The notes: generated by a model not told the origin, from the sequence alone. A DNA stretch of 64,000 bases from Nitrospirae bacterium 13_2_20CM_2_62_8 (GCA_001914955.1 MNDM01000044.1:1-64000), one strand, 5' to 3'; counted from the stretch's first letter, positions 33,526 through 42,744 are shown. Made by a program: numbers and translations.

Positions 33526-34749
33526 CTATGGTCGCGTCCGGTCAGGCGACGCGGTTGACAACGCTGCCGAGAGTCCGGCCTGACTCTGTCCCGATGCCGG
33601 CTGCACGCCCGGCTCAGTCCCCGGCGAGGTGAGCTGCCCGAAGCGTTTCCGCCCCAGCTCCTCGAACCGGGCGAGAGAGATCGGAATGCCGTTACGAGCA
33701 AACCGCGCGAGGACCAGCGCAAACTGCTCCTTCACCGCATCAATCACCGCCTGGTACCCGCATCGGAGGAGCTGGATGCGGTCCGGCAGGCTGAGAAAGC
33801 TCCGTTCGAAAAACAACGTCTCGGTCGGCTTCGGCGAGATGACGATACAGTCTTTTTCCGGATGCTCCCGGGTGAACACAGCCAAGGCCTGGGAGAACCG
33901 CACGTCAAGGTTGATCCTCGAGGCCTGATCGCCGATTGACAGGAATCCCATGTCCCGGATGCGCGGGGGGCGCCGGCTGCGGGTGCGAAGCCAGGCTGCC
34001 GCCGTGTCATACTGGAAGCAGACCGAAGGATTAATGATCACCATGAGGTCCGCGTCTCTCTGGACCGCCAGGTCAAAGAAGGTGATGCGGCCGATCCCGG
34101 CATCGATGTAGTCGCGGCCTTCGATCCTGACCGGGGCGAAATAGATGGGAGCGGCGGACGAGGCGGTGACCGCCTTGGAGATCGGGACAAATCGCCATCC
34201 CTCAGACCCGAAGATGACGCTCTGCCCGGTCTCCAGATCGATCGCCGGAATATAGAGCTCCTTGCGTAGCCCGTCAAAGCTGTTGCTGAATCCCTTTTCG
34301 GCAAAGGTGGTCTCAAGGTAGCGAGCGAACGGCTCTAAGGTGTAGAGCCCGCAGGGGAGGGCCTCCTGGACCTTGTCCAGCACGTCAATAAAGCTCATCT
34401 CACGGAAATTTCGCAGGTACAGTCGGAGCAGCGGGATCAGTCGTTGAATCGCACGGGGGACGGTCTTCAGGCCTTCTCCCATCGCGGGGGTAAAGATGTG
34501 GCGGCGCTCGAAATAATACGGTGGTTTGCCGGTAAGATTAGCATCAAGGATCTCCTCAGGCGTGACCCCGTTGGCCAGCAACGAGGCGGCTGCGGACCCG
34601 GCGCTCACCCCGATGAACATCTCGAAGTCATTGACTCCGAAGCCCTCTTCGAACAGATCGTTCAAGGCGGCGAGCGCTCCGATCTCGAAGAGGTACCCGC
34701 TAAACCCGCCTCCCGACAGCGCCAAGGCCAGCTTTGATGAGCGGTTCAT
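33526..34749 (-). CDS. Patatin-like phospholipase
   Basis: 407 residues. N-terminal oxyanion-hole motif LALSGGGFSGYLFEIGAL, nucleophile elbow FIGVSAGSAAAS (catalytic Ser near residue 49), and the aspartate motif YIDAGIGRITFFDLA around residue 220. This Ser-Asp dyad hydrolyses acyl esters of lipids. Between enoyl-CoA hydratase and the XRE regulator, it could release fatty acids that feed the beta-oxidation enzymes encoded upstream. The C-terminal 60 residues are low-complexity and polar. No signal peptide is seen. Confidence 0.85.
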   Translation of the reverse strand: MNRSSKLALALSGGGFSGYLFEIGALAALNDLFEEGFGVNDFEMFIGVSAGSAAASLLANGVTPEEILDANLTGKPPYYFERRHIFTPAMGEGLKTVPRAIQRLIPLLRLYLRNFREMSFIDVLDKVQEALPCGLYTLEPFARYLETTFAEKGFSNSFDGLRKELYIPAIDLETGQSVIFGSEGWRFVPISKAVTASSAAPIYFAPVRIEGRDYIDAGIGRITFFDLAVQRDADLMVIINPSVCFQYDTAAAWLRTRSRRPPRIRDMGFLSIGDQASRINLDVRFSQALAVFTREHPEKDCIVISPKPTETLFFERSFLSLPDRIQLLRCGYQAVIDAVKEQFALVLARFARNGIPISLARFEELGRKRFGQLTSPGTEPGVQPASGQSQAGLSAALSTASPDRTRP

Positions 34750-34769
34750 CGTCCTGATCCCGGAGATGA

Positions 34770-35558
34770 TCAGCGATCCTTGAAGCGGGGCTGCCGCTTT
34801 TCCAGGAAGGCGGTCAGTCCTTCTTTTTTGTCCTCCGATTCACACAACCCACCGAACAGGCGAGCCTCTAAGGCCAATCCCTCGGAGAGCCCTGTCGCCT
34901 CCCCCTGGTGAATCGCCCGGAGCGCGGTTCGAACCGCCATCTGGCCTTTCGACGCGATCCGGCGCGCCAGCCCCTGCACCTGGCGCAGCAGGTCCGCATC
35001 CGGCACCACCTGCGACACCAGACCCAAGGCTTTGGCTTCCTGCGCCGAGATGAGATCGCCGGTCAGGATGAGCTCGGTCGCCTTGGACCGGCCGAGGATG
35101 CGTGGGAGCCGCTGGGTGCCACCGAACCCCGGCATGATGCCCAGGGTGATCTCGGGCAGGCCCAGCCTGGCGCTTTCCGCCGCAATCCGGATATGGCAGC
35201 ACAAGGCCAGTTCCAACCCACCGCCCAGACAGGCGCCGTTGATCGCCGCGATGACTGGCTTCTCGAGGGCTTCGATCCTGCTCAGGATCGCCTGCCCCCG
35301 CAAGGCCATCTCCATGCCATCCTTTGAAGAGGCGATCCCTGCCAGGACCCGGATTTCCGCCCCGGCGACGAAGAATCGGCCCGCTCCCGTGAGCACGACC
35401 GCCTTGACCGTCGCATCACGGGCCAGCGCCGCGAACGCACCCTCCAGCTCCACCAGCAGTTCAGGGGTGAGCGTGTTGGCCGGAGGATGGTTTAGGGTCA
35501 AGGTGGTAACAGAGTCCGTGTCCGCACGCGACAGGAGCGTGTTCACACTCGTGCTCAT
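34770..35558 (-). CDS. Enoyl-CoA hydratase/isomerase (crotonase family)
   Basis: 262 residues. VTTLTLNHPPANTLTPELLVEL at the start, GAGRFFVAGAEIRVL (oxyanion hole), INGACLGGGLELALCCHIRIA and LPEITLGIMPGFGGTQRLPR. The glutamates in GGLELA and LPEITLG are the two catalytic residues of hydratases, so hydration of 2-enoyl-CoA is expected. It is closely similar to a second copy at 59724-60503, down to the C-terminal EKR.PRF ending. It forms a split FadB-like pair with the adjacent 3-hydroxyacyl-CoA dehydrogenase. Confidence 0.9.
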   Translation of the reverse strand: MSTSVNTLLSRADTDSVTTLTLNHPPANTLTPELLVELEGAFAALARDATVKAVVLTGAGRFFVAGAEIRVLAGIASSKDGMEMALRGQAILSRIEALEKPVIAAINGACLGGGLELALCCHIRIAAESARLGLPEITLGIMPGFGGTQRLPRILGRSKATELILTGDLISAQEAKALGLVSQVVPDADLLRQVQGLARRIASKGQMAVRTALRAIHQGEATGLSEGLALEARLFGGLCESEDKKEGLTAFLEKRQPRFKDR

Positions 35559-35597
35559 CGCTTCGTCTCCCCTTCCGGTGAGTTGCTCACTGGCTCC

Positions 35598-36821
35598 TTA
35601 GTAGGTAAAGAAACCCCGACCGGCGCTCTTCCCCGTGAACCCGGCCTCCACCATCCGACGCAGCATCGGTGCCGGCCAAAACCGCGGACCCAGGCTCCGG
35701 GAAAACTCCTCCAGCTCGCCGAGCACGTGGTCGATGCCGAGCCGATCCGCAAAGTGCAACGGGCCTTCTTTCTCGACCGGAAAGCCCGCCCCGGCCACCA
35801 TCCCGAGATCAATGTCACGCGTGGAGGCCACTCCCTCCTGCAGCGCCGTCACGGCCTCATTCACCATGGCCAGGAGAAGTCGGGAGGGGGTCCAGCGCGT
35901 TCCGTGACCGCCGGTTTCCTGTCTGACCCGCTGGATCAGTTGCTCCAACTGCTGATCAGCGGACTGGCCGGCCGAAGCCTGATAGTCATAAAACCCTCGA
36001 CCAGTTTTGACCCCCGAACGTCCCGCCTTCACCATCGCCTCAAGGAGGGGAGCCGGTTCCATGCGGGGCCCGTAGCTCCGTTGAAGAAGACGCGCGACAT
36101 CGGTTGACAGGTCGAGTCCGAGGGTGTCCAGCAAGCTGAATGGTCCAACGGGCATTCCGAACGCCACCATGTCCTGATCGATCTGCTTCAGCGACGCGGC
36201 GCCCTCCTGCAGGCACAGCACCGCCTCGTTGAGATAGGGCATCAGGAGCCGGTTGACCAGGAAGCCCGCGCACTCTTTGACCACGATCGGGGTCTTCCTG
36301 ATGCTTTCGGCGAACCCCACCACGTCATCAATGGTTTGGGGGTCCGTCGCCAGACCCGGGATGACCTCCACGAGCGGCATCGCGTAGGCTGGGTTGAAGA
36401 AGTGGAGCCCTAACACCTTGCCGGGCCGCCGCGTTGCGGCTCCGAACGCCGAGATCGACAGCGCCGAGGTGTTGCTCGTCAGGATCGCTCCGGGAGAGCA
36501 GGTCGCGTCCAGGTCGCGGAACAGTTGTTGCTTCAGCTTCAGGTCTTCCGATACCGCCTCAACCACCAAATCAACATCCTTCAAGGCGGCCAGGCCAGGA
36601 ACCGCCGTCACCAGCAGCATCTTTTGCTCGAGCTGCTCGGCGGTCATCTTGCCCTTGTCCACCCTGGCCTGGTAAATCGCGCGCACGCGCTGGACCCCTT
36701 GCTGCACGCGGGACTCGCTGACGTCGGTCAGCACGACCGGCACGCCGGCGTAGCTGACCACCTGCGCGATCTGCGCACCCATCGTGCCGGCTCCCACTAC
36801 CCCGACCTTGTAGATGTACAT
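35598..36821 (-). CDS. 3-hydroxyacyl-CoA dehydrogenase with duplicated C-terminal domain
   Basis: 407 residues from the ATG at 36821 (start MYIYKVGVVGAGTMGAQIAQ). An upstream in-frame ATG adds 11 residues of unlikely sequence. NAD-binding fold, then SNTSALSISAFGAATRRPGKVLGLHFFNPAYAMPLVEV with the catalytic His, and CAGFLVNRLLMPYLNEAV. A second 3HCDH C-domain follows (about 315-407, LLLAMVNEAVTALQEGVAS), as in the dehydrogenase half of FadB. Both copies end in GRGFYDY/GRGFFTY. Oxidises L-3-hydroxyacyl-CoA in beta-oxidation. Confidence 0.92.
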   Translation of the reverse strand: MYIYKVGVVGAGTMGAQIAQVVSYAGVPVVLTDVSESRVQQGVQRVRAIYQARVDKGKMTAEQLEQKMLLVTAVPGLAALKDVDLVVEAVSEDLKLKQQLFRDLDATCSPGAILTSNTSALSISAFGAATRRPGKVLGLHFFNPAYAMPLVEVIPGLATDPQTIDDVVGFAESIRKTPIVVKECAGFLVNRLLMPYLNEAVLCLQEGAASLKQIDQDMVAFGMPVGPFSLLDTLGLDLSTDVARLLQRSYGPRMEPAPLLEAMVKAGRSGVKTGRGFYDYQASAGQSADQQLEQLIQRVRQETGGHGTRWTPSRLLLAMVNEAVTALQEGVASTRDIDLGMVAGAGFPVEKEGPLHFADRLGIDHVLGELEEFSRSLGPRFWPAPMLRRMVEAGFTGKSAGRGFFTY

Positions 36822-36905
36822 GGCTCCTCTTCTGTCGCCACAGGCTATGGGCAAGGGGCGAGGGGCTATGGGTTCCGTCCTCTCGCCTCGCGCCCCTTGC
36901 CTTCT

Positions 36906-38096
36906 TCAAACTCGCTCGAAGATCATCGCCGCCCCTTGGCCACCCCCCACGCACATGGTCACCGCTCCGAGCGCGGCACCACGCCGCTGCATCTCGTAGA
37001 GCAGGGTGAGGACCAGCCGCGCCCCGGTCATCCCGACCGGATGGCCGAGTGCGATCGCCCCTCCGTTCACGTTCACGAGTTCCCGTTTGAGCCCCAACAG
37101 TCGTTCCACGGCGAGGTACTGCGCCGCGAAGGCCTCGTTCACCTCGATCAGGTTCAGGTCGGCCAGCCCGACCCCGGCGCGCTTGAGCGCCAGCGGCAGT
37201 GCCTCGACCGGCCCGATCCCCATGCGGGTCGGGTCGACGCCGACGAACGCATACCCTCTCACGCGACCCAGCGGGCGGAGTCTCAGCTCGCGCGCCCGTT
37301 CCGCCGACATGACGAGCGCCGCCGCCGCACCATCACTCAGGGGACAACTGTTTCCGGCCGTGACGGTGCCTTTCTCCTTGAAGAGGGGTGGATACAGCGC
37401 AAGCTGCTGCTCGTTCAATCCGATATTGGGCCCTTCATCCTCGGCAAACACGACCGGAGCCATCTCCCGGCCGGCGACCATCTTGGGGATCGTGACCGTC
37501 ACGGTCTCGTCCTTGAACCGATTCTCCCGCAAGGCCTTGAAGGCGCGCCGGTGGCTTTCCACCGCAAAGCGGTCCTGCTCCTCGCGACCGATGCCGAACT
37601 CCTCGGCCAGATTTTCGGCTGTCCGACCCATGAGCTGACCGCAGACGGGATCGGTCAGGCCTTCCCAGACGCTGTCGATGAACTCCGCATGGCGTAATCG
37701 CTTCCCCCAGCGCATGTCCCTGGAAATATAGGGGGCACGGCTCATGCTTTCGACTCCACCCACCACTTGGGCATCCGCGTCGCCGCACTGGATGTTCTGG
37801 AACGCGTTGACAAAAGGCTGCAGGCCGGATGAGCAGTTGCGTTGCACCGAATAGCCCGGCGTGCGAATCGGAAGCCCGGCCATCAGCGAGATGACCCGCG
37901 CGATGTTGGGGGCATCCGTGGACTGGCCGACGCAGCCCATGATCACTTCGTCAATAAGGGCTGGGTCCAGCTTCGTCCGGGCAAGCACCTCGCGCACCAC
38001 CAGCTCTCCGAGCTTCTGCGCCGAGAGATCCTTGAGCGCGCCCCCGAAGTTTCCGAGCGGGGTCCGCGCCCCCGCCACGATCACCACATTCTTCAT
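36906..38096 (-). CDS. fadA: Acetyl-CoA acyltransferase (thiolase)
   Basis: 396 residues. Canonical thiolase: nucleophile Cys88 in SVQRNCSSGLQPF, VGGVESMSRAPYI, then NGGAIALGHPVGMTGAR (catalytic His) and TMCVGGGQGAAMIFERV (second Cys). Full length for the degradative or biosynthetic family. It lies directly upstream of the 3-hydroxyacyl-CoA dehydrogenase and hydratase genes, so the three complete a beta-oxidation spiral. Unlike the second thiolase of the window (52407-53711), all catalytic residues are present. Confidence 0.93.
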   Translation of the reverse strand: MKNVVIVAGARTPLGNFGGALKDLSAQKLGELVVREVLARTKLDPALIDEVIMGCVGQSTDAPNIARVISLMAGLPIRTPGYSVQRNCSSGLQPFVNAFQNIQCGDADAQVVGGVESMSRAPYISRDMRWGKRLRHAEFIDSVWEGLTDPVCGQLMGRTAENLAEEFGIGREEQDRFAVESHRRAFKALRENRFKDETVTVTIPKMVAGREMAPVVFAEDEGPNIGLNEQQLALYPPLFKEKGTVTAGNSCPLSDGAAAALVMSAERARELRLRPLGRVRGYAFVGVDPTRMGIGPVEALPLALKRAGVGLADLNLIEVNEAFAAQYLAVERLLGLKRELVNVNGGAIALGHPVGMTGARLVLTLLYEMQRRGAALGAVTMCVGGGQGAAMIFERV

Positions 38097-38130
38097 CGCT
38101 CAACTCCTTATGCTAATCCTAACACGCCGA

Positions 38131-39813
38131 TCAGCCGACACCGACCTTTGGCGCCGCTTCTTCCCGCAGCACACGCCGCAACGCCTTGCCGACGAACGTG
38201 CGAGGCAGTTCCTGCCGAAATTCCACCGTACTGGGAACCTTGAACTTCGCCAGCCCCTGCCGGCAATACCCGATCAACTCTTGCTCACTGAGACGGTGGC
38301 CGTCCGCGAGCACCACGTAGGCCTTCACCGCTTCACCGAGCAGAGGATCCGGCACACCGACCACCACGGCATCCTGCACCGCAGGGTGACCACAGAGCAC
38401 ATCCTCCACTTCCCGAGGATAGACAGTCTCTCCCCTCGACTTGATCATGTCTTTCTTCCGGTCTACCAGGTAGAAGAACCCCCTGGCGTCCTCCCGGGCA
38501 ATGTCGCCAGTGTAGAGCCACCCGTCGCGCAACACCGAGTGGGTCTCCGAAGGCTTGTTCCAGTAGCCCTGCATCACTTGAGGTCCTCGGACGACCAGCT
38601 CGCCCAGCCCCCCCGCCGGCACCGCCCGTTCGCCGGAGTCCAGGTCCACGAGGCGGACATCGGTGTCCGGAAAAGGGACGCCGATCGACCCCTCAGGGTG
38701 TTCCCCGTAGACCGGGTTGCAATGGGTGACCGGGCTGGCCTCCGTCAGACCATACCCTTCCGAGATCTCTACGCCGATCAGGCGCCGAAACCGGTCTTGG
38801 ACCTCGGCGCGCAGCGGGCTGGCTCCGCTCAGGCAGACGCGCAGCGACCGGAGGTCGTACCGCCCCACCTTCGGAGACTCACTGAGCTTCATGAACATCG
38901 CCGGGATGCCGGAGAAGATCGTCACCCGGTACTTCTGAATCGCCTCCAGGACCTCTGTAATCTGAAACCTCGGGAGCAGGATCAACGGACATCCGGCCAG
39001 CACGGCCAGGTGCTGGCAGGTGCTGAGGCCATAGGCATGGAAAAAGGGGATGACCCCGAGAAATACCTCGTGACCTTCCCGGAAATCCGGCACCCAATAC
39101 CGGCACTGGAAGGCATTGGCCACAAGGTTCCGGTGAGTGAGCATCACGCCCTTGGCTGTTCCGGTGGTGCCACCGGAGTACTGGAGCAACGCCAGGTCAT
39201 CCGGTCCCAGCGACGGAAGCGGCGACGTGTCTGCTTCCGCGCTCCCCTTCAGCAGCCCGAGAAAGTCATACATCGATGGGTGCTTCTTGATTCGGGTCCA
39301 GTGGCCGCTCATTCTGGCCTTGATGGGATAGAGCAGCCGTCGCAGAGGGGGAAGGAAGTCCTGGACGCCGGTCAGGATGGTTCGCCTCAATGCTGTTCGG
39401 TCTCTGATCGGCTCGATGCGTGAATGAAATAGATCCAGCGCCACCATCGTCTCACTCCCGGAGTCGTTGAGCTGGGCCTCGATTTCCCGAGACACATACA
39501 GCGGATTGATCTGCACGACGACGGCTCCGGCCAGCAAGGCCCCGTAATAGGCGATCAACGCCTGCGGGAGGTTCGGCAACATAATCGCCACCCGATCCTG
39601 CGGGCGGACCCCAAGGGAACGAAGTGAGATCGCAAAGCGGGTGGCCAAGTGGTCCAGATCCTGGTAGGTCAGGCAGGCGCCGTAAAACAGGAGTGCGGGG
39701 GAATTGGGAAATCGGTTCACCGACCGGCGCAGCATGTCCGGCAGAGTCCAGTTCGGATGCGCGAGACTGAATGGAACGCCGGGATCGTACCGGCCATGCC
39801 AGGAACGGTGCAT
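38131..39813 (-). CDS. Long-chain acyl-CoA synthetase (AMP-forming)
   Basis: 560 residues from the ATG at 39813 (start MHRSWHGRYDPGVPFSLAHP). The frame stays open 77 codons further but that part overlaps the upstream gene and is not protein-like. The ANL-family motifs are ALLQYSGGTTGTAKGVMLTHRN (P-loop), GYGLTEASPVTHCNP, GWLYTGDIAREDARGFFYLVDRKKDMIKSRGETVYPREVEDVL and a C-terminal PRTFVGKALRRVLR with the adenylation lysine. It activates fatty acids for the beta-oxidation genes that follow. It starts 17 bases after the haem-oxygenase-like gene. Confidence 0.93.
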   Translation of the reverse strand: MHRSWHGRYDPGVPFSLAHPNWTLPDMLRRSVNRFPNSPALLFYGACLTYQDLDHLATRFAISLRSLGVRPQDRVAIMLPNLPQALIAYYGALLAGAVVVQINPLYVSREIEAQLNDSGSETMVALDLFHSRIEPIRDRTALRRTILTGVQDFLPPLRRLLYPIKARMSGHWTRIKKHPSMYDFLGLLKGSAEADTSPLPSLGPDDLALLQYSGGTTGTAKGVMLTHRNLVANAFQCRYWVPDFREGHEVFLGVIPFFHAYGLSTCQHLAVLAGCPLILLPRFQITEVLEAIQKYRVTIFSGIPAMFMKLSESPKVGRYDLRSLRVCLSGASPLRAEVQDRFRRLIGVEISEGYGLTEASPVTHCNPVYGEHPEGSIGVPFPDTDVRLVDLDSGERAVPAGGLGELVVRGPQVMQGYWNKPSETHSVLRDGWLYTGDIAREDARGFFYLVDRKKDMIKSRGETVYPREVEDVLCGHPAVQDAVVVGVPDPLLGEAVKAYVVLADGHRLSEQELIGYCRQGLAKFKVPSTVEFRQELPRTFVGKALRRVLREEAAPKVGVG

Positions 39814-39829
39814 CTGGTCTCTCGCTCGG

Positions 39830-40582
39830 TCATCTGCCACGTGATCGTGACACCCTTGAGGTGCGGGGCGCCGTCTCGGTTGCGGCCTGCGACGGGCCGG
39901 CTCCTCTTTCTTCCAGCCCCATCCAGAATCCTTCCAGGTAATCCAGCACGGCCTTGACTCCGGAGCGGAAATCTTTCCGTTCAGCCGCAGACATCCCCTT
40001 GACCCCATCCACCGCGGTGACGGCGTGCTCCATCGCCTCTTCATGCGTGGCTTCCAGTTCCCGATGGAAGGTGAAATACGTGATGTCCAGGCCGGGATGG
40101 CGATGCGTCCGCAACTGCACGAGCCCGGGGATCAGATGATCCCACATCGTGATGGCCATGTTCTCAAGACCAAACGAGGCGCCGAGGGCCATCGCGTGAT
40201 TTCCGCTGCTGTACAGTTGTTCCATGCCATCGATATAGGCCCGCGTGGAGGGCAGCATGGGCCGCGTCATGGACTCATGGACGTCAATGCCGAGCGATCG
40301 CAGGAAGTCACGGTAGAGCAACTCATGGCGATTCTTGGTGCGTCCGTCGCCCAGCTCCGAGTAGAGCACCTTGGTGAGCTCGTCGGCTACGGTCTCGTCT
40401 TCCGTGTTGACGAGTTGCGCGACGAGGATCCTCGGGAAAAAGCGGGCGAAGTTATAGAATTCGACGGCGAACGTGCGAAACTCTGGGTCGGTCAGTGCCC
40501 CGGTTTGAAAGCGATCGAGGTAAGGGTTGTTGATGGCCCCGTGCCGGAGGACAAAGTCACGCATCTCCTGATAAAAAGACAT
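39830..40582 (-). CDS. Haem-oxygenase-like diiron protein (CADD/TenA-fold, HDO superfamily)
   Basis: 250 residues from the ATG at 40582, preceded by AGGAGGTG. All-helical TenA/PqqC-like pattern. Candidate diiron ligands are in the superfamily spacing: Glu76 (YSELGDG), His86 (NRHELLY), Glu140 (FGLENMA), and His173-x3-Glu177-x2-His180 (FHRELEATH). Related proteins include CADD, UndA and BesC, which activate O2 for very different reactions. First gene of the operon and directly before the acyl-CoA ligase, so a lipid or amino-acid substrate is conceivable. The specific function is unknown. Confidence 0.75.
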   Translation of the reverse strand: MSFYQEMRDFVLRHGAINNPYLDRFQTGALTDPEFRTFAVEFYNFARFFPRILVAQLVNTEDETVADELTKVLYSELGDGRTKNRHELLYRDFLRSLGIDVHESMTRPMLPSTRAYIDGMEQLYSSGNHAMALGASFGLENMAITMWDHLIPGLVQLRTHRHPGLDITYFTFHRELEATHEEAMEHAVTAVDGVKGMSAAERKDFRSGVKAVLDYLEGFWMGLEERGAGPSQAATETAPRTSRVSRSRGR

Positions 40583-40903
40583 CGCGCACCTCCTTGTCCT
40601 CCATAAGAACAGGATGACTTCATGCCACCTGTCCCACGAATACGATTCAAATGATATAACTTTCTTATCAAATTCGCAAGAGCTGATGGGTGTCGCAGCC
40701 ACGAACATGCGCTCTGTGGAATTACATGTGGTTTCAAGACCATATGAATCATTAAGATTTTTACCTTTTCTTTATAATATTGTTTTGCTATTGTTTAATG
40801 CATTAAATTTGTTATACTGGGGGCATCGTCGAGACCTGAAAGCCGGACGGTCGAACGGGTCTGACCGGGTGCCGCCAGACGTTATTATGGAGGAGGATAC
40901 ACC
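40583..40903. promoter_or_regulatory. Divergent AT-rich control region with a plus-strand promoter
   Basis: A 320-base gap between divergent operons, markedly more AT-rich than its surroundings from about 40640 to 40820. For the plus operon, TTGTTT (40791-40796), 16 bases, TATACT (40813-40818) makes a plausible sigma70 promoter about 85 bases ahead of the first gene. On the minus strand, TTGCGA near 40670 with TATATC 15 bases on is a weaker candidate for the lipid operon. No riboswitch fold was recognised. Confidence 0.5.
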
Positions 40904-41485
40904 ATGAAAGGCGCGATGGGGATCGATCACATCACGTTGTGTGTCGAAAATCTCGAGGCGGCAGAATACCTGTTCACCAAGATCCTCGGGTTCGAGGTCA
41001 TCTGGTCAGCCCGGGATGTGGGGAGTGAGAAGTCGAGCATGGACACCATCGTGGTCCAGCGCGGCGATGCGAAGGTGGCGCTGATGCAAGGCCGGGACAA
41101 AACTGTGAAATCCCAGATCACCGAGTTCATCGAGAAGTACGGAGAGGGAATCCAGCACGTGGCCATCGAAGTGGACGACATCGAGGCCGTTTCGCGCGAG
41201 TGGGAGGAGCACGGCGTGAAGTTCAGTGGACCTCTCAAGGAGGGGCGAGACGGCTGCGGACCGCTCAAACAACGCTTTACCTATCCATTGTTCCCGGGGA
41301 GCGGCGTCTTTCTGGAACTCACGCAACGTCGGCATGGCAAAGAGCAGGCCAAGACGTTCGTGCGGGGGACCGTCGAGTCGCTCTACAAGGACATCGAGCG
41401 CGACCAACTCAAAGAAGTTGAGCAGACGATCATTGACTACGATGCCATCCCCATGAAAGGTAGACGGGGCAAACGGGCGTCGTAA
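40904..41485 (+). CDS. VOC-family dioxygenase-like protein resembling the C-terminal half of HPPD
   Basis: 193 residues, preceded by GGAGGA. One vicinal-oxygen-chelate domain with metal triad His9 (GIDHITLCV), His85 (GEGIQHVAIEVDDI) and Glu138 (GVFLELTQRR). SQITEFIEKYGEGIQHVAI and the helix VESLYKDIERDQL after the last ligand are strongly reminiscent of the catalytic C-domain of 4-hydroxyphenylpyruvate dioxygenase. That enzyme is about twice as long, and its N-terminal domain is absent here. The ligand spacing (76 and 53) is more like single-domain VOC enzymes such as methylmalonyl-CoA epimerase. Next to homogentisate dioxygenase, a 4-hydroxyphenylpyruvate role is most likely. Epimerase is the alternative. 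Confidence 0.7.
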   Translation: MKGAMGIDHITLCVENLEAAEYLFTKILGFEVIWSARDVGSEKSSMDTIVVQRGDAKVALMQGRDKTVKSQITEFIEKYGEGIQHVAIEVDDIEAVSREWEEHGVKFSGPLKEGRDGCGPLKQRFTYPLFPGSGVFLELTQRRHGKEQAKTFVRGTVESLYKDIERDQLKEVEQTIIDYDAIPMKGRRGKRAS

Positions 41486-41634
41486 CACGCTGAGGAACGC
41501 GGACGGATGAGCGATGTCTAGTTCGTTTTCAGTTGCCAGTGCCACAGGTTGAGTTAAAATGAACAACTCAAGCATGCACTCATCTGCACGGATTCGTCTG
41601 TCTTCTACCTGTCGGACTACTGGGGAGGCCCGCG

Positions 41635-42744
41635 ATGTATCTGATGAAGAAAGGCAATGCTCCGAACCAGGCGCACGTCGGAATACCCGAAGGCCTGTAC
41701 GAAGAAGAGCACGGCCGGCACGGGTTTAGTGGACCGGCCTCGCATCTGTACCGGCGTCATCCTCCGACCGGGTGGGTGCGCATCGACGGTCCGCTCCGGC
41801 CCCGCGCCTTCGCCTGTGCGGCCCTCCCCACCCCTGACCAGCGCTCGGCCGACGCTCGGCCGGTTGAGATTCTGCGCAGCCCGGATGTGCGGGTCTTGCT
41901 CTCACGCCGGGCTGAAACTATGCCGTCTTTCGTCCGGAATGCCGACGGAGACGAGGTGCAGTTCGTCCACGCCGGCCGAGGCCGGTTCGAGACGGACTAC
42001 GGGGTGCTGGCGTATGAGCCCGGCGACTATGTCGTGATCCCAAAGGGCACCACCTACCGGATCCTCGTGGAATCAGGTCCGTCGCTGTTCCTGATCGTTG
42101 AAACTCCCACACCGGTTGAATTGCCGGAACGGGGCCTCTTGGGCCACCACGCGCTGTTTGACAAAGGCATTCTGACGGCACCGGAACCGGCACCGGTCAG
42201 CAACGACCGGGACGAGCGGCGTGAATGGGAGGTTCGGATCAAGCGGGAGGGCGCCTACACGCGGGTGTTTTATCCCTTCTACCCGATCGACGTGGCTGGC
42301 TGGAAGGGGGACTTGTGGGTCGCCAAGCTCAACGTGCGGGACTTCCGGCCGGTGACCAGCGCTCGATATCACCTGCCTCCCAGCGTCCACGCGACCTTCC
42401 AGGCAGGTGGGGTCCTGATCTCCACCTTCGCTCCCAGACCCTTGGAGAGCGATCCGCAGTCGCTCCGCGTGCCCTTCTACCACCGGAACATGGACTATGA
42501 TGAAGTCCTGTTTTATCACGTGGGTGACTTCTTCAGCCGGGCCGGGATCCAGCCGGGCATGCTGACGCTGCATCCGCAGGGGATCCACCATGGCCCGCAC
42601 CCACAGGCTGTCGAGGCGAGCCGGGCCAAGACGCACACGGATGAAGTGGCGATCATGATCGAGTCGCGGCGGCCGCTCACCGTCCTGCCGGAACTGGAAC
42701 CCGTCGAGATGAAGGAATACGCCATGAGCTGGAGCACACCATGA
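41635..42744 (+). CDS. hmgA: Homogentisate 1,2-dioxygenase
   Basis: 369 residues, preceded by GGGGAGG. Cupin-type iron dioxygenase that opens the ring of homogentisate to maleylacetoacetate. Seen: GDEVQFVHAGRGRFETDYGVLAYEPGDYVVIPKGTTYRI (first cupin), the central FYHRNMDYDEVLFYHVGDF, and LTLHPQGIHHGPHP with the metal-binding histidines and glutamate. It is shorter than the roughly 430-residue enzyme of many bacteria and represents the compact form. It overlaps the hydrolase gene that follows by 4 bases. Confidence 0.88.
   Translation: MYLMKKGNAPNQAHVGIPEGLYEEEHGRHGFSGPASHLYRRHPPTGWVRIDGPLRPRAFACAALPTPDQRSADARPVEILRSPDVRVLLSRRAETMPSFVRNADGDEVQFVHAGRGRFETDYGVLAYEPGDYVVIPKGTTYRILVESGPSLFLIVETPTPVELPERGLLGHHALFDKGILTAPEPAPVSNDRDERREWEVRIKREGAYTRVFYPFYPIDVAGWKGDLWVAKLNVRDFRPVTSARYHLPPSVHATFQAGGVLISTFAPRPLESDPQSLRVPFYHRNMDYDEVLFYHVGDFFSRAGIQPGMLTLHPQGIHHGPHPQAVEASRAKTHTDEVAIMIESRRPLTVLPELEPVEMKEYAMSWSTP

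Noticed and set aside
37861-39423. 520-codon plus-strand open frame
   Set aside because: Lies opposite the thiolase and acyl-CoA ligase genes and has no recognisable motif.
39814-40044. 77-residue N-terminal extension of the acyl-CoA ligase
   Set aside because: It overlaps the haem-oxygenase-like gene in another frame and does not resemble ligase sequence. The ATG at 39813 fits the family.
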